Below are positions 24,131-35,770 of a DNA stretch of 64,000 nt, in pieces; the stretch's first letter is position 1, and each line of letters opens with the position of its first letter. Made by a program: the position numbers and the translations under genes. Source of the DNA: Amphirosellinia nigrospora (taxonomy: Eukaryota > Ascomycota > Sordariomycetes > Xylariales > Xylariaceae); assembly GCA_004123355.1 (NCBI GenBank), contig SCHM01000002.1, positions 6,855,569 to 6,919,568 of the forward strand, written 5' to 3'. The notes beneath the pieces are model-generated. The model saw only the letters and a program-made list of their open reading frames with translations, made no database searches and had not been told where the DNA came from.

Positions 24131-25076
24131 TTTGACTCCAAAGGTTAGCCCTGAGGGGAGAGAGGAGAGGTATAGCTGGATGTGTTGAGATGAGATTTTC
24201 CTTATGCTACCTGATTCGAATTATTATGCTGCATTATTTATACTAGGTTTACCGGTTATTATTCTTGCTTTCGGTTAAGGTTTACGATGTCGTGGCCGGC
24301 GCCCAAGATGCGTGCATCTTATGATCCGGGCTCAAGGTGTAAAGTGATAGCATCGACTCTGTAGTGTGTTAGCTAGCAATACATTGATACCATGAGGGAT
24401 GCGCACGTACCGGATAACATGACCTCGGCGAGGAGAGTTTCCCACAGACGTCGGGGCGAGGGGCAAGGCACCTCGACTGTGCGGAGAGGGCCAACGCAAA
24501 TGAGCTTACGGCACGTCGCGCAAGGCTGGCCGGCGACGGCGTTGACGGACTGTGCAGACTGGCGGGTGGCCATTAGGTACTGTGATGTACCTAAGCTGCC
24601 GACAAGAGTGCACGCGATACTGTAATACAGATCTCGGATAACGGGGTTACCTTGATAGACAACAATAACAACTGGAAAGAGATTAACTACGGTATAACCA
24701 AATTATTTCGCTTTTACTGTTCTTTTTGATGGATGTATTGCTTTTGAGATGAGTCACTCAAATAGAAGAAGCATTGATAAGGAATCTTATTTCTGATGAG
24801 ATGGTAATTTATTTTAAAGCCCCATCTGGGACTATTCTCTTTGGGTATCAGTGCAGTTGATGGTATAACACTGCTGTTGAAAGACGAATTTTACACGCCC
24901 ATAATGCTATAATGCATCCCGAGATGTTGACAGTTCTCTCGCTCATGTTGATATGCATGACAATAAGCCACCCCCCATATATGAGCCGATGTTGAGATCC
25001 CGATGCTCTAAAATCCCATAAACGCCTTTAATAACTCCATATATCGAACCTCATTTCTGAAATTTCCTTGTTCCAT
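24131..25076. other. intergenic, no gene seen
   Basis: Roughly 950 bp between a possible plus-strand tail and the 3' end of GTP cyclohydrolase I. Frames near 24373-24625 overlap on both strands and look accidental. Confidence 0.5.
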
Positions 25077-26369
25077 CTATGCGGAACCTCTTCTATTCAC
25101 GCCGAGAAGGCTGAGGAACTCATTTCTAGTCTCACCCCGACTCTCGAAGCATCCGAGTACGCAGCTGGTAATTGTGCTTGTGGTAGTCTTTTCTACGCCT
25201 CGCATTACCATGCATAAGTGGCTGGACTCCATGACTACGCTACACCTTGAGGTTTGAGAACTTCCATAATAGCGTTAGCCACTTCGCGCGTTAGTCTTTC
25301 CTGTACTTGAAGTCTACGGCTAAACATTTCTGCGATGCGTGGGAGCTTGGAGATGCCGATGACATTATTGTTAGGTATGTATGCGATGTGCATCTACTAA
25401 AATTAGCGATTGCATCGAGATGGTCAGAATGATCTGGCGTACCTTTCCGGTGAAAGGGACAAGATGATGCTCGCAGAGACTGAATATTTCAATATCCTTT
25501 ACAATAACCATCTCATTATGGCCTTCGTGGAATATGGCATTGTTGACAATATCCTTTACGTTCTGCTGATAGCCCTTGGTAAAGAACAGCATAGCCTTCG
25601 CATACCGAGTTGGCGTGTCTAACACCCTCTCTGTCCGGGTCTTCGCCGACGCATTCTAGGATAGTTCGGACGGCACCTCGAAGCTTTTCAAGTCGTGCGG
25701 CGGCTTGTTCGGTGCTTTCTTCGAGTCGTTCCGGGTACCCAGGCCTATACCAAACTAGTTAGTATATCATGACATGAAAATAAAAAGGGTTTGTTGCACT
25801 AACTTGGTCGGCTGAGGCCGTCAAAATCGATAAGAGGGCTGGGAGACCTCGTCTCGGTGCCTTCGGCCTTGGTTCTTTTCTTCCTCTTCCTCTCCGGTTC
25901 ATCCCTCGGGTCTCGCGCAGCTTTGTGTAGACTATTGCGTCTCTTGGATGAACTCGGCTGCGTAACTGTTTCCGAGATCCCCCCATCCTTGGCTCGTTCT
26001 CTTTCTTTCTTTTTATCTTTGCGCTCGTCTCTCGAGCCATTTGCCGTCCGGTTTACACTACCATCGACAGAATCATCGATATCCGACGGTCGGTTGTGGT
26101 GGAGCTATTGGATGACTCGGAGACGGCGCCTTTGTCTGCAAACCGAACCATATCGGACCTTGGGTTATTCCGGCTCGTCATATTCGTTTCGGCGATCACC
26201 TCATCCTTAGATCGTCTCTCTTCCTCTTCTTTCTGGCTTTGCGCTCGTCTCTTGAGCCATCAGCGGTTTGGTTTACGCTGCCGTCAACGGAATCGTCAAT
26301 CTCAGATTGTCCTGTGGTGGAGTTGTTGGACGAGTCCGAAACCGGGCCTTTGTCCACAAACCGAACCAT
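25077..26369 (-). CDS. GTP cyclohydrolase I, with frame slips
   Basis: Catalyses GTP to 7,8-dihydroneopterin triphosphate, the first step of folate and pterin synthesis, in the cytosol. Exons are 26369-25804, 25743/25744-25443 and 25393-25077; introns are 59 nt (TACTAAC branch site) and 49 nt. Conserved blocks, in order: [59 protein letters not shown], the zinc-site [42 protein letters not shown], and a C-terminal [10 protein letters not shown]. The last lies past a break near 25238 where GCG-GTA is read as GCG-TA. Other slips lie near 25625 and 25731 and twice in the N-terminal extension (about 26085 and 26230). About 180 residues before the catalytic core are low-complexity and contain a duplicated module (separate entry). 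The likely start is the ATG at 26369; one at 26151 is the alternative. It is divergent from TAF11. An essential-type enzyme, so the slips are probably sequence errors. Confidence 0.85.
26008..26369 (-). repeat. duplicated module in the GTP cyclohydrolase N-terminal extension
   Basis: Two copies of about 150 bp, 218 bp apart (26369-26220 and 26151-26008), encode related segments of about 50 residues. Each begins MVRF(V/A)DKG and continues with a Ser/Asn/Thr-rich stretch, [10 protein letters not shown], and GSRDERK followed by a Lys/Glu/Arg-rich tail. They are diverged but clearly homologous at DNA and protein level, and each opens with an ATG. Function unknown; the composition suggests a disordered region. 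Confidence 0.7.
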
Positions 26370-27181
26370 ATTGGACTCTAAGTGATTGCGATCCGTGTGA
26401 TGCGATTGATCCGGTTGATTATCTCGCTATTCAGAGATATCGGCGAGAATCGCTCTACGATGCGATGAGGTCGCGCGTATGATGGTACGATGGCAGAGCC
26501 AAGTCTAGCGAGTAGAGCTCGAGGATAATTCACCGTGAGAGTATGACTGAAGAGATAAAGGGTCTTCTTTACTCTCCGATCCCACTACTGCTAGGCGGAC
26601 CGTTGAAATCATGTCCGCTCTAGTACTGTAAAAACTTTAAGTACCTACTTACCTCAACCTAGTAAGCAGACCCAGAATATTTTAGCATTCCTTCCGTCAG
26701 CGGCCACCATCGGAGGTTGATAACGCTCTTATCTCGGTATGACCCCGCTGCCTGCCGCCGTCAAGTGATGATCTCAACGGTCACCCCGCTGCAACTGTGG
26801 CGCACCGCATGCAGCAGTGGTCCTTAAAGGCGGTGTGACATTTCGTGGCTGAGCGCCTCCCTGATCCACCTGGCAGAATCGAGATAAGGTACCTACGCCT
26901 AGTCGCGTAATAGAGCTCCGACTCCTGCGACAAGTAGATGCGGCGTACCTGCTATAGGTATCATCTATATCTCTTGTCGCCTTCCTATCGTCATCTATCG
27001 TAACTACCTGACTTGCCGCCATAACTTCTACTACTATCTCTCTATGCAACTCTCATCGTAATAACTATCAATACGCGCGCTGTGTTCTCCGATTCGGCCA
27101 ACACCTCGAGCGCACTCACTCTCGACTCATCGCATCCGGTTTATTGCGTGTTGATTATTTAATCATTGGCGAGCCGGCGAG
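26370..27181. promoter_or_regulatory. divergent intergenic region, GCH1 and TAF11
   Basis: 812 bp between two divergently transcribed housekeeping genes, so it should hold both promoters. Frames inside it look accidental. No canonical box was confirmed. Confidence 0.5.
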
Positions 27182-28460
27182 ATGGCTTCACCTCCGCATA
27201 GCTACTCGCCAGCAGGCTCTCCGCCATATCCCTCTCATGCCCAGTTACCGTCTAAGAAACGAACATCGATGGCTACCGAACTCTCTATTCCACCCCCCTC
27301 CCTCAAGCGCCGCAAAGCATCTACCATGTCCGTTGCCTCCGCCGGATCCGCCCACCCTCTGCGACAAACCTCCTTCCCGCCAGATGAGGCCCTAGCCCGA
27401 GGCTACTCGCCGTCCTACCAGCGTTCGCCCAGTGTCGATACCATGAGCCTTGTTAGTGGGAGCCAAGTAAGCGCTGCGCCTAAGAAAAAGCGAGGACGAA
27501 AATCCAAGGCGGACCTTGCTAGCGAAGCTGCTGCTGCCGCGCTCCGAGATGGTACCCCAAGTCTCGTTGGTGGTCGTGCGGGTACGATAGTGAGCAGCGC
27601 CAGTGGGACTCTGGGAAAAGATGGTGATGGAGATGGAGGGAGAGACGTGATAATGACGGGTCATTCGAGCTGCCAGAAAACATGGCCAGTCGTTCTGCTG
27701 CTAGGACCAAGGAACAGATTGAAGAGGAGAGGGAGCTCGTCGCGCTTCTCAAATCTCAGATGGACAGCATCCAGTTCGATCGATACGAAGTATGGCATAG
27801 GCAGTCTATAAAACCACAAGATGTCAAGAGGGTAAGCATACGAGTCCACACGATTTTACTAACTGTATCACACAAGTCTCTAACTTCTATATAGCATATC
27901 AATAGTGTCACATCTCAGTCGTGCCCCACGAATGTACATCAAATGATGCAGGTAGTCTGCAAGATGTACCTAGGTGACATAGTCGAAGCAGCACGAGATA
28001 TCCAGCAGGAGTGGATTGACTTGGGAGAAAACAAACAGACCTCGAGGACGACAATTTAGAACCGTCAAATGAGCTTTCCAAGCATCGCCGACAAGCCCCC
28101 CTACGGCCGGACCATCTGCGAGAAGCATACCGTCGCCGTAAAGCTGGCTCTGAAAATGGTGGTGCATTGGGCAGCTTAATGGTATGGAATCAGCAAACGC
28201 AAAACGGTGCAGAGAGTTTGCAGTGCGAGCTGGAGGACGTCGCATTTTCAAATAAGAAAAGAATTATTGGCAGCACGGTGATGGCGTTCAATTCGGGATG
28301 GTTACTCATTGGGAGACTTGGTAGGCGTGTGTGGAAAAGGCGTAAGCTGGGTTTCAGCGTTATATCACGCATGGAGTTCACGGATGGTTTGATGTTCTTT
28401 GGACGGTCACAAAAAGGTCGATTATTTGACTCGGAGAAAACAACAGTAGCATCGCACTGA
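27182..28460 (+). CDS. TFIID subunit TAF11, with two frame slips
   Basis: A TATA-binding-protein-associated factor of TFIID that pairs with TAF13 through a histone fold; nuclear. The ATG at 27182 opens a Ser/Pro-rich N-terminus with HPLRQTSFPPDEA and a basic PKKKRGRKSK patch. After a slip near 27650 it reads FELPENMAV, a helical ARTKEQIEEERELVALLKSQ and the signature FDRYEVWHRQSIKPQDVKR. A 63-nt intron (27832-27894, TACTAAC) separates this from HINSVTSQSC and KMYLGDIVEAARDIQQEW, the rest of the fold. A second slip near 28039 (one G missing in CAGAC) leads to LRPDHLREAYRRRKAG and LGSLMVWNQQTQNGAE, typical of fungal TAF11 ends. The frame then runs about 80 codons further to 28460, longer than expected, so an unrecognised intron or an earlier true end is possible. 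Confidence 0.8.
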
Positions 28461-30061
28461 GCTTTGAGTCTTGGTGTGGGCCATCATAATCTTCTAAGCA
28501 CTATTTTCACACACCAACATGGTAAGACAAAGGGGTACGGCCGTAGTAGTTTCAGTTGAAGTAAGCCAACATTAGCCCGTGTTTGTGCAATGCATCTAAT
28601 GTAAATGGATTGGTCACCTAATGCATCGTGATGGGCCCCTAGATCCAACGAAACAGAGGTCTTCGCTTACTCAGGCCGCGTTGAGAACCAGATTGCTGGA
28701 TCAGCCTCCGGCACTCTCCGGCATCCAACCAAAGTGCAAGAATCAAGTCGAACGCCATTCGAATAGGGTCCCTGAACGGCGTGGCCCTATGATTTATATA
28801 TTTGATGTGAACGGCCCAGCTGCATAAATAGACGCCCAACAACAATAGCCCAGAACTCGAATCCTTTGAGTACTGTAGTAAGCTTTTAAGGCCACCTATG
28901 TAGGATGATAGTCTTCATGCCCTTGACCCGCTGTAATTCTTTAGAACGGGAATTAAACGAGATTTTAGCCTACCTAGTGTAAGAGATAGTGCATTGGATG
29001 GTGTCTAGGAATTTCGGTTCTGACTCGGTTGATATACCTTGACGAGACGGATGCTCACACCATACCAGTATTAATGCAAGAATATGCAATGTAACATGTC
29101 GGTAACCTGGTTTGTTCAACCAAAGTAACTGATTTTGCAGCTTGCCGAGATGGCGGTCAGTTCTGTCAAAAGGCTCGACTGTATTTTATATATCAATGCA
29201 ACACTGTCACCCATTCCAGTCAACCTAAGCCTGTTAAGTAAAAGATTGCCAAGCTATCGCTACATAGTACAGTTCCATTATCTGGCCACTTATGTACGTG
29301 TACAATGTCCTGTGCTTCCTACACGAACTACTGGTACCTACTTAGTTAGCAAGGTTGTGTCGTCTTTTTTAGGTAGTCCTAATTAAGTCTACCCATCAGC
29401 CCTAGGCCAACATACCATACCAGACAGGCCAATATCTTTCCGGACCTTCTATAATTAGATAAACCCCTTCCAGAACATGGAGATGCTTAACAACTGACTA
29501 ACCTAGTCTGGAGCTCTTTTGTGTTATTGCGTACTCTATCACCCACCTCCCGAAACACTCTATTCAATGCCTGCCAATCTCACCTCACCACTACCGCTGT
29601 AGTCAGCATAGCACGCCGGCAAGGAATAACAAATCCCGATAACAAATCATCCGTATGATAACGGCGTGAAGTGGATTATGAATGGCCAAGGAGATAGTCG
29701 AGGTAAGCGGCCGGATGACGCGAAATGACGGGATCGAGGCGCATTTCATAATCCACAATCTGCCAGGGACCAGGGCACCCACTTCGCGATCCCGTCACCC
29801 AACCCGTCGCGATGTGGAGAGTCTATATAACGCTGGTGCTGGTGCGGGTTCGCCATGGCGTGCTCTCTCGACATCGCCAATGGTCAGACCCGAGCTAACC
29901 CCTTCGAAACGTGACAATCGGTGAAGAATTATATTCGACCGATACAATTGGCCATAGTATCTATACCGAGCTTCCTGTATCGATCTCGTTCCGTCTCGTC
30001 TCGTGTTCTCGCGGGGCAAAACACCAAAAAGAACTACCGGCGTCAAGTACATATCGCCAAC
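28461..30061. other. long intergenic region upstream of the glycosyltransferase
   Basis: 1.6 kb without a supported gene. A 12-bp inverted repeat (GTGGATTATGAA at 29671-29682 and its complement at 29745-29756) encloses two TGACG motifs. A CTATATAA box lies at about 29823, some 240 bp before the downstream ATG. Overlapping short frames on both strands (28621-28845, 29135-29386) look accidental. Confidence 0.5.
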
Positions 30062-31463
30062 ATGAGCACCGTCAGTGACCCTGTGCCGATTAGCGAAAAT
30101 GCCATCCCGGCATCAAGCAAGGAGGCTCAACTGCCGGCCCCCAGCTCGTTGGACTATCCTATCCAGCCGGATGCCATGCCATTCCGCCGACGAATTAGAT
30201 CTTCGGCCGGATGCCGAGATCGACGCCGAGTTGATAAACCCGAAGCCTATCTCACGAGATACCCTGAAGAATATCTTCTTTTTCTGGCACGTGGCTTTGA
30301 GCACAGTTAGTTATACCAACCGTCATGAACGTCTCTGGTTTGGACGGGTGTGAGAGTGTGTTTCAAAGACTCATTGCAACCTCATTCGTCCTCGTACTTG
30401 CCGGATAGTAGGAGGAGCATGGACTAAACTTATGATAGTGCACCCCTACACACAGCGAAATGTCCGCGCGCACCACCGTCGGCTAGCCAAACACGGCTGG
30501 ACCATCTACGTGATAAACCGAATGGAGGGCTCGCCGCTAAACATCGCCAACTTCGTAGACGTGACCGACCCCGAGCTGTTCCCTAAGGCGTTCCTCGACG
30601 GAAGGGTGGGCGGTGAATTCGCCCGCAACACCATCCGACCTCGTGCGATGGCCGCTCCTGATGAAGTACGGCGGCATCTACACGGACGTCGGCCAGTTAC
30701 AGATCGGCGACCTAAACTGGCTATGGGAGGAGACGCTCGGTAACCCGGACTCGCCCTACGACATCATCTCGTATAACTTGGGACCGGTCGACCACCGCGA
30801 CCTGGCCAACTACTTCTACGCCTCGCGGCCCAAAACCCGCTCTTCTACCGCGCCCACAAGCTCTGCTAGAGCTGTGGAACGCCGACGGTGGCAAGGACAG
30901 CACCGAGGGCATGCACGCCAGCCCGCTGCTGAAGGGCCCGAAGCTCATCGGCCAGCGATTCCCGACGCCGTGCGCAAGAAGCTTACCGACTACATCATCC
31001 AGGCTACTGCCTGACCCAGGTCATGGGTCTGATCGACGACGAAGACGCATGGGAGGCCCGACATACTGCGCCAAGCATATCTACGCCATCGATTACATGG
31101 TCGGCTCCCAGCTGATTCAGCAGTACACCACTGGAACGGCGTCGAGGCGTTCCGTCTCATGTCGCTGACCCTGCCCAAGGCCGGTGAGGAGGAGAGCGCG
31201 GACCAGAAGAAGGCGCGCGAGATCGGAGGGGTGTCTCACCAGGAGTTACGGCTTCAAGCTGGCCCACGGCTATATCCTACAAGTCGTGGGCGACACCCTC
31301 GGGTCCTGTGGCGAAAGCATGACGGGTCGGATAACGTCCCCGGCACCTATGCGCACTGGCTGAGGGAGGCCATGATCTACTGGACCCAGGACAAGCTGCC
31401 GAAAGGCTGGACTTCCAGGTCATAGAACCATACAAGCGGGGCCCGCTGCTGAGAGAAAACTAG
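30062..31463 (+). pseudogene. Caps_synth-type glycosyltransferase, many frame breaks
   Basis: It resembles fungal proteins annotated as capsule polysaccharide biosynthesis proteins (Caps_synth / DXD sugar-binding glycosyltransferases). Recognisable blocks scattered over three frames are DAEIDAELINPKPI, FFFWH, HPYTQRNVRAHHRR, GSPLNIANFVDVTDPELFP, SDLVRWPLLMKYGGIYTDVG (the DXD-type donor-binding region), WLWEETLGNPDSPYDIISYN, GMHASPLLKGPKLIG, AKHIYAIDYMVGSQLIQQYT and PGTYAHWLREAMIYW, ending at TAG 31461-31463. One intron is likely at about 30306-30438. About ten slips are needed, all conceptually missing bases in runs of C, G or A. The density is the highest in the window, so this may be a true pseudogene or a poorly read GC-rich region. 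The start at MSTVSDPVPI is the best ATG, about 240 bp after a TATA-like box. Confidence 0.65.
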
Positions 31464-32164
31464 ACTCGGGTTAGAAACATAGAAATTAGATCATAGACGA
31501 GATACCGTATATACATCGCTTCATTGTTTACATCTCATGATAATATTCTACGTTGATGTTCAAAGATTGATGGGCAGATGAGGCACAATGCGCATATCTT
31601 GAGATGGAAATTAGTATGAAAAGACAAGCAGACAGGCCGTCAGCGACTTGTTAATCGCATAAGACATTATGACATTTTCGTCCAACACACTATAGTAGGT
31701 ACGTAAGTACTCAAGTGAGCTGAGTTGTGTCGTAGGGTAGCATTTTGCAGATTAACTCTAAATTTAAGCATAATCTATACTTGCATTTCGGGTCTTAGAT
31801 CACCTGCAATCCCTGTATACAGTATTATTTTATTCTGCGTCATCATGGCGCTCTGGGAGTAATCAATTCGTCCTGTGAGAATGTAATCGCTCCTTAAACC
31901 TCGCTATCTGTACGGCTAGTTTGGTTTATTGGCATGAGAATCCTTTGCTGTATTTGATTCAGGGGTGGGGTAGGCAAATGGGGTGGGATCGGGTTGAGTT
32001 CAGTTGCAGACGATCACCTATAGATATCCTCAGCCCTCTAATACTGGAGATAGGTTGCGTCGCCGAGATTCGTGTAACTCTTTTGAACTTAAAGCAAAGC
32101 TCTGCATAGCGTTAAAGCTATCATCAATCTCGTCAGATAGTAGTTTTTATAGAATACGATTAAA
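31464..32164. other. intergenic, no gene seen
   Basis: 700 bp of mixed sequence between the glycosyltransferase and the HET gene. No motif or frame of note. Confidence 0.5.
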
Positions 32165-34214
32165 ATGGTTCATTATAAACCTCTGGATACGAGCCGAAAT
32201 GAAATCAGGGTGCTTCATCTGCGCACAGCTGGGCCCACGAGTCCCGGTGTTTCTAGCACAATAGAATGCACCATGGAGCATGTCTCCCTCGATGATTACA
32301 GCGAGGCATACAAGACATTTCTCGAACTAGACGGAGCAGCAAAGCCTCTGATGCATCGAGCTATGTTATGGGACCTGGCCCAAACGATTCGAAAATCGCA
32401 AAGCAACTCGCGAAGGATGCCAAACCAGGCACCCCTTTTGGCGATGCTTTATCAGGGTTTTCTGAAAGTCCGTATACGAACGGGACATATTTCCCAATGC
32501 GACACCTATCAATGGGGCGACTTCTACGCACTATCATACGAATGGGGTAGTGCTGGTGAAACAGAGGAGATCATCGTGAATGGTGAGAAAACCACCGTCA
32601 CTAGAAATTTGAAAGATACATTGCAGAGGATGTGTACATGGTGGCGTGAATGGGACATCGACGGTTCTATCAGCCTGTGGGTCGACGCACTATGCATCAA
32701 CCAGGCTGATATCATCGAGAAAAGTTATCAGATCGGGCGGATGAGGCAGATCTATTCGACCGCCATCAAAGTCCTAATCATGACCGGCCCAGACGTAGAA
32801 GATCCACAGGCGACTAGTGACCTCCTCAACAAGATTTTCAGAGCAAGCCTTGGAGGTTACGCTTCTCCCGAGGCATCGAGGGCATTTCTGAATGAGGGTA
32901 ATTGCTCTGCGTGGAAGGGTGTTTGCGAGATAGCTGGTCGGTCTTATTGGGGGCGTCTCTGGATAATACAAGAAGTTCTGCTTGCGAACACGGGAGCGTG
33001 GTTGTGTTATGGCAAATATTGCCTCGTCAGTGCTTTTTTCGAAGCCATTTCGATAATACTCGAGAATGTATACCAGGCTCGAAGCGCGTTTTTCGATGTT
33101 TCAGAAGGTGAGTCCGAGGAATGGCTCCAGCATGTCGGCGAGATGGAGCGTTTTCTCTACCTCAGCGAATTCAAGCTTCAAGGAAAGTCTTATCCGAATC
33201 TTCTCACTCTCCTCTACACAGCTCGCAAAGCCAGACAGTTCGACCCCCGAGACAAGATCTATGGTTTGCTTGGGATGATTGAGGATACGATCCACGTCAC
33301 GCCAGATTATCGTCTGCCTGTCGCGAAGTCTATAAGAATTTCGCCGTGGAGGTCATCAAGGCTACCGGCAGTCTCAGTATCATATACCAGAGGGCATCAA
33401 GCCGTGCAATACTTCCATCGTCGTCTTCATGGGTCCCTGACTGGTATGCTCCCGCAGTCGAAGAAAATTCGGAATCCGTTGCTGCAGTCGCATTCCTCGA
33501 TGCACGTGCTGCGGGTGATTCTTTACACCCGTACAAAGTCCCTAATAATCCAGACGAGCTCATTTGCGAAGGCTTTATGATTGATACAATTGATCAGCTC
33601 GCATGCACGGGCTACTTCAATGAAGAACACGACAATCATGATACAGTCTCACGGCCACCAAACCAGGCGTCCATGTCAGTATATAAAGATTCGACTGAGG
33701 TACGACAAGCGTTTTGGAACGCCTTGACCTTGAACCGAAGCCTCATCAAATCGAGTCGGCAATGGCGTATCTTCTGGCCATCCCATATTTTGATAACCGT
33801 GCTAAGAAGATATCTTTCTTCCATGTTATCGACAGATTTCAACAATGTAACCGGAGTCTCACTATAGCCCATCAGCCGTTAAACTCCCACTTCCCGCCTT
33901 GGTCGGAACTATATTCTCAAATGCCAGGCGACCCAGAGACCCAAGGCACATTAGGTAACCTCATGAACTCCATATTACATAGACGGTTCACAATCACAGA
34001 GAAGGGGCGCCTGGGTATGGTTCCTCGGAAAGCACAACCTGCCGATTGCGTATTTATCTTGAAGGGATGCAATGCGCCGCTCATTCTGAGGCCAGCGAGG
34101 AATGGGGCTTATTCTGTCATCGGCGAATGTTATGTTGATGGTGTCATGAATGGAGAAGCTATGAGGGACATGGAGGTGGGAAGGTATGAAGCAACAACGA
34201 TTATTCTATGCTAA
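32165..34214 (+). CDS. HET-domain (heterokaryon incompatibility) protein, two frame slips
   Basis: HET proteins act in fungal non-self recognition and trigger cell death on fusion of unlike strains. From the ATG at 32165 the frame is open for 385 or more codons. The HET domain reads FYALSYEWGS near residue 120, then VNGEKTTVTRNLKDTLQRM, WVDALCINQADIIEKSYQI, RMRQIYSTAIKVLIMTG and YWGRLWIIQEV. DPRDKIYGLLGM near residue 365 is the usual end of the block. A slip near 33320 leads to EVYKNFAVEVIKATGSLSII and WVPDWYAP. Another near 33730 leads to RRFTITEKGRLGMVP, GECYVDGVMNGEAM and the stop at 34214. Both junctions need one extra base. No intron is evident. The partner or allele specificity cannot be judged from this sequence. 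Confidence 0.85.
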
Positions 34215-35770
34215 GCATATCGAATGTGCGAGCGTGGCGTATAACCTAACTTATACCTCTTCATCTCGGTGCTGTTACGTACCTACTGACTACATTGAAC
34301 ACACCACCTCGGGCCGAAGCGACAAGCTTAAGGTTCACTACATATTACCTAGCCCGGCTGCGCTGTGCTTGAAATAGGGCTATGCATCACCGAGAGCTGT
34401 AGAAGTCCGGGAATCTCCCAAGACACATGTGTATCCACGATGGCAGCAATGATCCTTTGTGTGTGCCGTATGACTACTTCTCAGGGGTTCTAGTAGATTT
34501 AGAGATATTAGGTAACTCGTGGATCTCCCGGAAGGAGACGACGCCCGTGATAGCTGGAAGGTCGTCGCACGTGAAGACCTTAACCCCGCGATTATTCAGC
34601 AGCTATTCGAGCGTAAAGACTGGCCTCGACGGTATTCACGGGTAACCAGAAGCAGGTGGCAATAGAGAGTTATTACGTTGAGTGAGGATATGATCCCATG
34701 GCCCTTGATCGGAAGATGGTGAAGTCATTACACAGGACCATACCTTCCCTTCTGGCCCTATTTCATAAGATCCGAGGGATTATCAACCTGAGTTATCAAG
34801 CGAGGAACGATTGAAGTTCACGTGGGACAGAAGTTTGATTGATTTGATTTATAGCTCGAGGAAAGCAAGACGTTCTAGGTACGCTGTAGGAGAGGGACGG
34901 GCCGAGATGTCCAGATATTGAGGTCATCTGCAGGGCCTAATGCATGCAGGCAGCATCTAAGGTTTTTACGAAACTAGGTTCAAGCCGCTGAGCCGAAAGT
35001 AAACCTTATTTTCCCCTGGGATTGCCGAATGAAATAACTCAGGCATCGCAATCACCAGCGGTTCGGATGGTAGCTAACCCCCCAAAGGTAACGATAACAG
35101 TCGTGAGTTAACTTAATCATGAGCCACACCCTCCCAATTAAGTCTTTGGCTACATGTGTAAACTTTGCTGCAGGAAAGCTGTTGGGTATAAAGCTGCAGG
35201 ATGCCCGCCAGATTATTGTAACACATCTCTTGAATCAGATACAGCCTGATCTAGAGGTCTTCCACCATGTCAGTTTATAGCCATGTAAGTGAATATCCTA
35301 GCACTATGGAGTTATTATGGAGAGGATATTACACTTGATTTCTACTTACTATAGGGTCGAATTTGAAACACTCCGACACTGACCATGACATACGAGCTCA
35401 ACGCGCCCCCGATTCATCTCATGATTCCCTTGAGCAATCAACCAACTAGCCCCCATCTTTACTACGCTCTACGGGTAACTCTTGTCATTGAAAAACCGTG
35501 GAGCCACAAGAGACGTCGTTCAGAAAGCCCCCTTAAATGACATCCGTTCAGCAAAGATTCGACAGCTGAATCACCGAGGAGATGAACGCCGACAGGCTCC
35601 CGAACTCTGGGATCATCTGCCATCAAGAATACCCCTTGTCGTCCGAGCTGCTGACAGCATTCATTCGTCGTACCGGTATTCTGTAACCCCATCCTCCCGG
35701 TTCCCATCAGCAACGAACGAGAACGATGCATTGACATACAGAGCGGGAACTCAACAAGCGAAACGCAGAA
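34215..35770. other. intergenic, no supported gene
   Basis: 1.5 kb without a recognisable product. Frames at 35462-35799 overlap on opposite strands. The plus-strand one may be an upstream part of the hypothetical gene that follows. Confidence 0.4.

Noticed and set aside
26774-27049. Minus-strand 91-codon frame between GCH1 and TAF11
   Set aside because: Arg/Thr-rich without a recognisable motif and located in the shared promoter region.
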